This document shows, in pieces, positions 62,225 to 64,000 of a stretch of 64,000 nucleotides of DNA. Numbering within the stretch: position 1 is the first letter of the stretch; each line of letters starts with the position of its first letter. Position numbers and translations under genes: made by a program. The notes below the pieces were generated by a model, which worked only from the letters and a program-made list of their open reading frames with translations, did no database searches and was not told the DNA's origin. Source of the DNA: Lentisphaeria bacterium. GTDB taxonomy: Bacteria; Verrucomicrobiota; Lentisphaeria; Victivallales; UBA1829. The DNA lies in assembly GCA_017456805.1 (NCBI GenBank), contig JAFTIQ010000010.1:87844-151843 (forward strand), given 5' to 3'.

Positions 62225-63119
62225 TGAGGATACTCCTTATAGCAAAATGTTGCCGAAACTCCACAATTTTGTTCAAAGCGGCTTGTTTTCCAATTATGGG
62301 AAAACAAGCCTGCCTGAATCTTTTTCAATAGCGGACAAAGTCACGCTGCTTGAATTCGTACGGAAAACTGCAATAGAAAATAACTACGATTGTACGCCTC
62401 TGCGAAAAGCTCCCGACTACGCAGAGTGGATTGATCAGAGACGACCTGATCCCAGCCGTGATCAGTGGCTTTGGCTGTTTCAGAATATTGGAGCCAGATA
62501 CCAGATCTTATCCGTTGATGAGGTTTGCGGGATCATGGCTGGTCGGGATGCCCTTCTGCCATTTTTGTCCTTCGCACCTGACATACGATTACAGAAGCAT
62601 TATGAAAAATTCTTTGGCACTGCAGCAGAGGATGACGATCCGTCACCTCTGCCATACCCGAATCTTGAAGAAGCTATCAACAACGATGCACCTGGAAGAG
62701 TCAGCATATACCGTCTGATGTGCCGCAATGTCACAGATGAACAAATCATAAACCGAGCAGTATTTTTGCAAAAGCTAGTGGTGGTAGTTTCTCTGCTCAA
62801 AAATCTTCCTTGTGACATGAAAATTCGTAAACTGATTAAATTTCTACGTAGCTGGATATCACCAGAGTTTTTGCTGTACCAAGCCATAAAAGAGTTCCTT
62901 GACGATCTGACCGCATGGCAAGATGAATATGACAATGTTTTTTTCTGGTATCTTTATACACTCCCCTCTCCGGTATCAAAAACGATTGTCGATCTTCTTC
63001 CTGATAAACTGCTGACCATCTTTGATCAACTGAATTGTTATGGTATTTCTCCAGAAGACGTGTGGAAATACTATCGGGCAGAACTGCCTCAATCAGAAAA
63101 GATTACTGGAAATTCTTGA
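62211..63119 (+). CDS. Protein of unknown function downstream of the VWA fragment
   Basis: A 302-aa soluble, mostly helical protein (MPIIDEDTPYSKMLPKLHNF at the start; WLFQNIGARYQILSVDEVCG; LQKLVVVVSLLKNLPCDMKI). I recognise no domain. Its start overlaps the VWA-like fragment, so it once belonged to an operon with a COG3864-type protein, which elsewhere is often found with a MoxR-type ATPase. Its promoter was probably lost with the deletion upstream, so expression is doubtful. Composition is more AT-rich than the metabolic genes. Confidence 0.65.
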   Translation: MPIIDEDTPYSKMLPKLHNFVQSGLFSNYGKTSLPESFSIADKVTLLEFVRKTAIENNYDCTPLRKAPDYAEWIDQRRPDPSRDQWLWLFQNIGARYQILSVDEVCGIMAGRDALLPFLSFAPDIRLQKHYEKFFGTAAEDDDPSPLPYPNLEEAINNDAPGRVSIYRLMCRNVTDEQIINRAVFLQKLVVVVSLLKNLPCDMKIRKLIKFLRSWISPEFLLYQAIKEFLDDLTAWQDEYDNVFFWYLYTLPSPVSKTIVDLLPDKLLTIFDQLNCYGISPEDVWKYYRAELPQSEKITGNS

Positions 63120-63470
63120 TGAATTGAACACCCCGAGGGACAACGTTTATCAGAGCTGTAGGAAATACCACTATGGGGATTTGAGATAGTCAAAACAAAA
63201 ATAAAGTAACCACCCTCAAAAAAGCAATAGATTTTATAAAACCAGCTTGTCTAAGACGTTACAATATTTGAAAATTACCCTATGATAACTTACTTTTTAT
63301 GCTTTTTCATAAAAAAGTCCCTCATTTTGCAACAGATTTTTATTTCTAGTAGTATTTTTCTCGTTTTTTATGATACAATAAATAGACTTGAACATAAAAC
63401 AAATTACCGTCCCTTCTGATCATCTGCGGATCAGAAGGATCGGGATATTAAAATAGATTGCTAGTTACAA
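63120..63470. other. AT-rich intergenic region with one hairpin
   Basis: No gene is visible. A perfect 10-bp stem, CCTTCTGATC (63412-63421) and GATCAGAAGG (63429-63438), has a 7-base loop and no U-tract on either strand, so it is more likely an operator or leader hairpin than a terminator. A possible promoter is TTGCAA (63327-63332), a 17-base spacer and TAGTAT (63350-63355). Confidence 0.4.
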
Positions 63471-64000
63471 ATGTTAAGATCTCTAAATAAGCTTTCATCC
63501 TCTATAAATTCATTTTTAGCAGAAAATAAATTTATAATTAAAACCGTGGTTATTTACAATCACGCAAATCGTACAAAATCATTCATTCCGTATACGGCTT
63601 ATATACAAAATGGAAGCAATGAACCTGAGCTGTTCGGGTTCATTGCCTCCAAACTTATCCCGTGGTCCAGAACTGACCTTGATGGAAAAGAAGTCGTCAT
63701 TACGTCTGATATTGAGTTTGCCTATCAGAATCAGGAAGCATTCTTAAATGCCGGAAAGATTCTGATCACCCACCCGGAAGTTTTCGGACGGTATGATCTG
63801 CTTGATTACGCTGCTTTGAAACGTGCCTCCAAGGTGTATCTTATGATTGCAAACTTCAGCGGGCTGACATTTGCAGAATCTTGTATTGCCGCAAAACCTC
63901 TTGCTTTGGCACTGCAGGAACATCTCAGCGGAGAACAGCTCTCTTACTTCACAATGCAGATTTCCTATCCGGAAATCCCTGACAACATCAACACAACCAA
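63471..64000 (+). CDS. Partial gene running off the window, unknown function
   Basis: The frame is open from ATG 63471 to the window end (176 codons) after an in-frame TAG. No good ribosome site precedes this ATG, so the true start may be a later codon such as GTG 63546. The visible part is an alpha/beta sequence (GKEVVITSDIEFAYQNQEAF, GKILITHPEVFGRYDLLDYA, ASKVYLMIANFSGLTFAESC) with an F-A-E-S-C segment that might suggest a glycosyltransferase-like C-domain, but this is weak. No family is assigned. Confidence 0.6.
   Translation, partial: MLRSLNKLSSSINSFLAENKFIIKTVVIYNHANRTKSFIPYTAYIQNGSNEPELFGFIASKLIPWSRTDLDGKEVVITSDIEFAYQNQEAFLNAGKILITHPEVFGRYDLLDYAALKRASKVYLMIANFSGLTFAESCIAAKPLALALQEHLSGEQLSYFTMQISYPEIPDNINTT

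Overview
The window reads as chromosomal DNA of a Gram-negative, Lentisphaerota-like (Victivallales-type) bacterium. That placement is an inference from gene content: HlyB/HlyD-type export, an O-antigen-type ABC exporter, YidC with a large periplasmic domain, FG-GAP and AIDA-type repeat proteins, DUF4838/GH20-like hydrolases next to a lone pseudopilin, and a GH2-like fragment. I cannot name the species.

1-8.3 kb: the 3' end of an FG-GAP protein, a 78-aa protein, a TibC/AAH-like O-heptosyltransferase with a four-Cys iron finger, and two proteins with AIDA strand-loop-strand repeats, one of them a probable HExxH metalloprotease. 8.3-15.8 kb: a translationally coupled glycan operon made of Wzm and Wzt (with a C-terminal carbohydrate-binding domain), a GT2, a methyltransferase-coiled coil-HAD fusion, a second methyltransferase and a COG5610-like protein with a probable frameshift. 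15.9-19.8 kb: an HlyB-like ABC exporter with two degenerate C39 domains, and an HlyD adaptor. 19.8-32.4 kb: ordinary metabolic and envelope genes, namely an aldo/keto reductase, SGNH esterase, sugar isomerase, Na+/H+ antiporter-EIIA fusion, nagA, a stand-alone Nif11-like protein, cdaA-cdaR and a parvulin. 32.6-37.2 kb: rpmH-rnpA-yidD-yidC-khpB-apgM and tRNA-Leu(UAA).

37.5-52.5 kb: two very large secreted proteins in tandem. One has a legumain/C13-like peptidase domain, RTX repeats and AIDA repeats. The other (3626 aa) has three ~1 kb repeats, PPC domains, a clostripain-like C11 peptidase, eight 225-bp Ig-like repeats, AIDA repeats and a short FG-GAP tail. 52.8-60.7 kb: a leftward carbohydrate-hydrolase operon (DUF4838, GH20-like, pseudopilin, unknown proteins) with a divergent AraC regulator. 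60.7-62.2 kb: two gene fragments meeting at a rearrangement junction. 62.2-64 kb: an unknown gene and a partial gene.

The unifying hypothesis is a surface or secreted proteome of AIDA-repeat peptidases. They would be glycosylated in the cytoplasm by the heptosyltransferase and exported by the linked type I machinery, not as autotransporters, since I see no beta-barrel. The linked ABC glycan operon appears to carry a WbdD-like methyltransferase/coiled-coil chain-length ruler.
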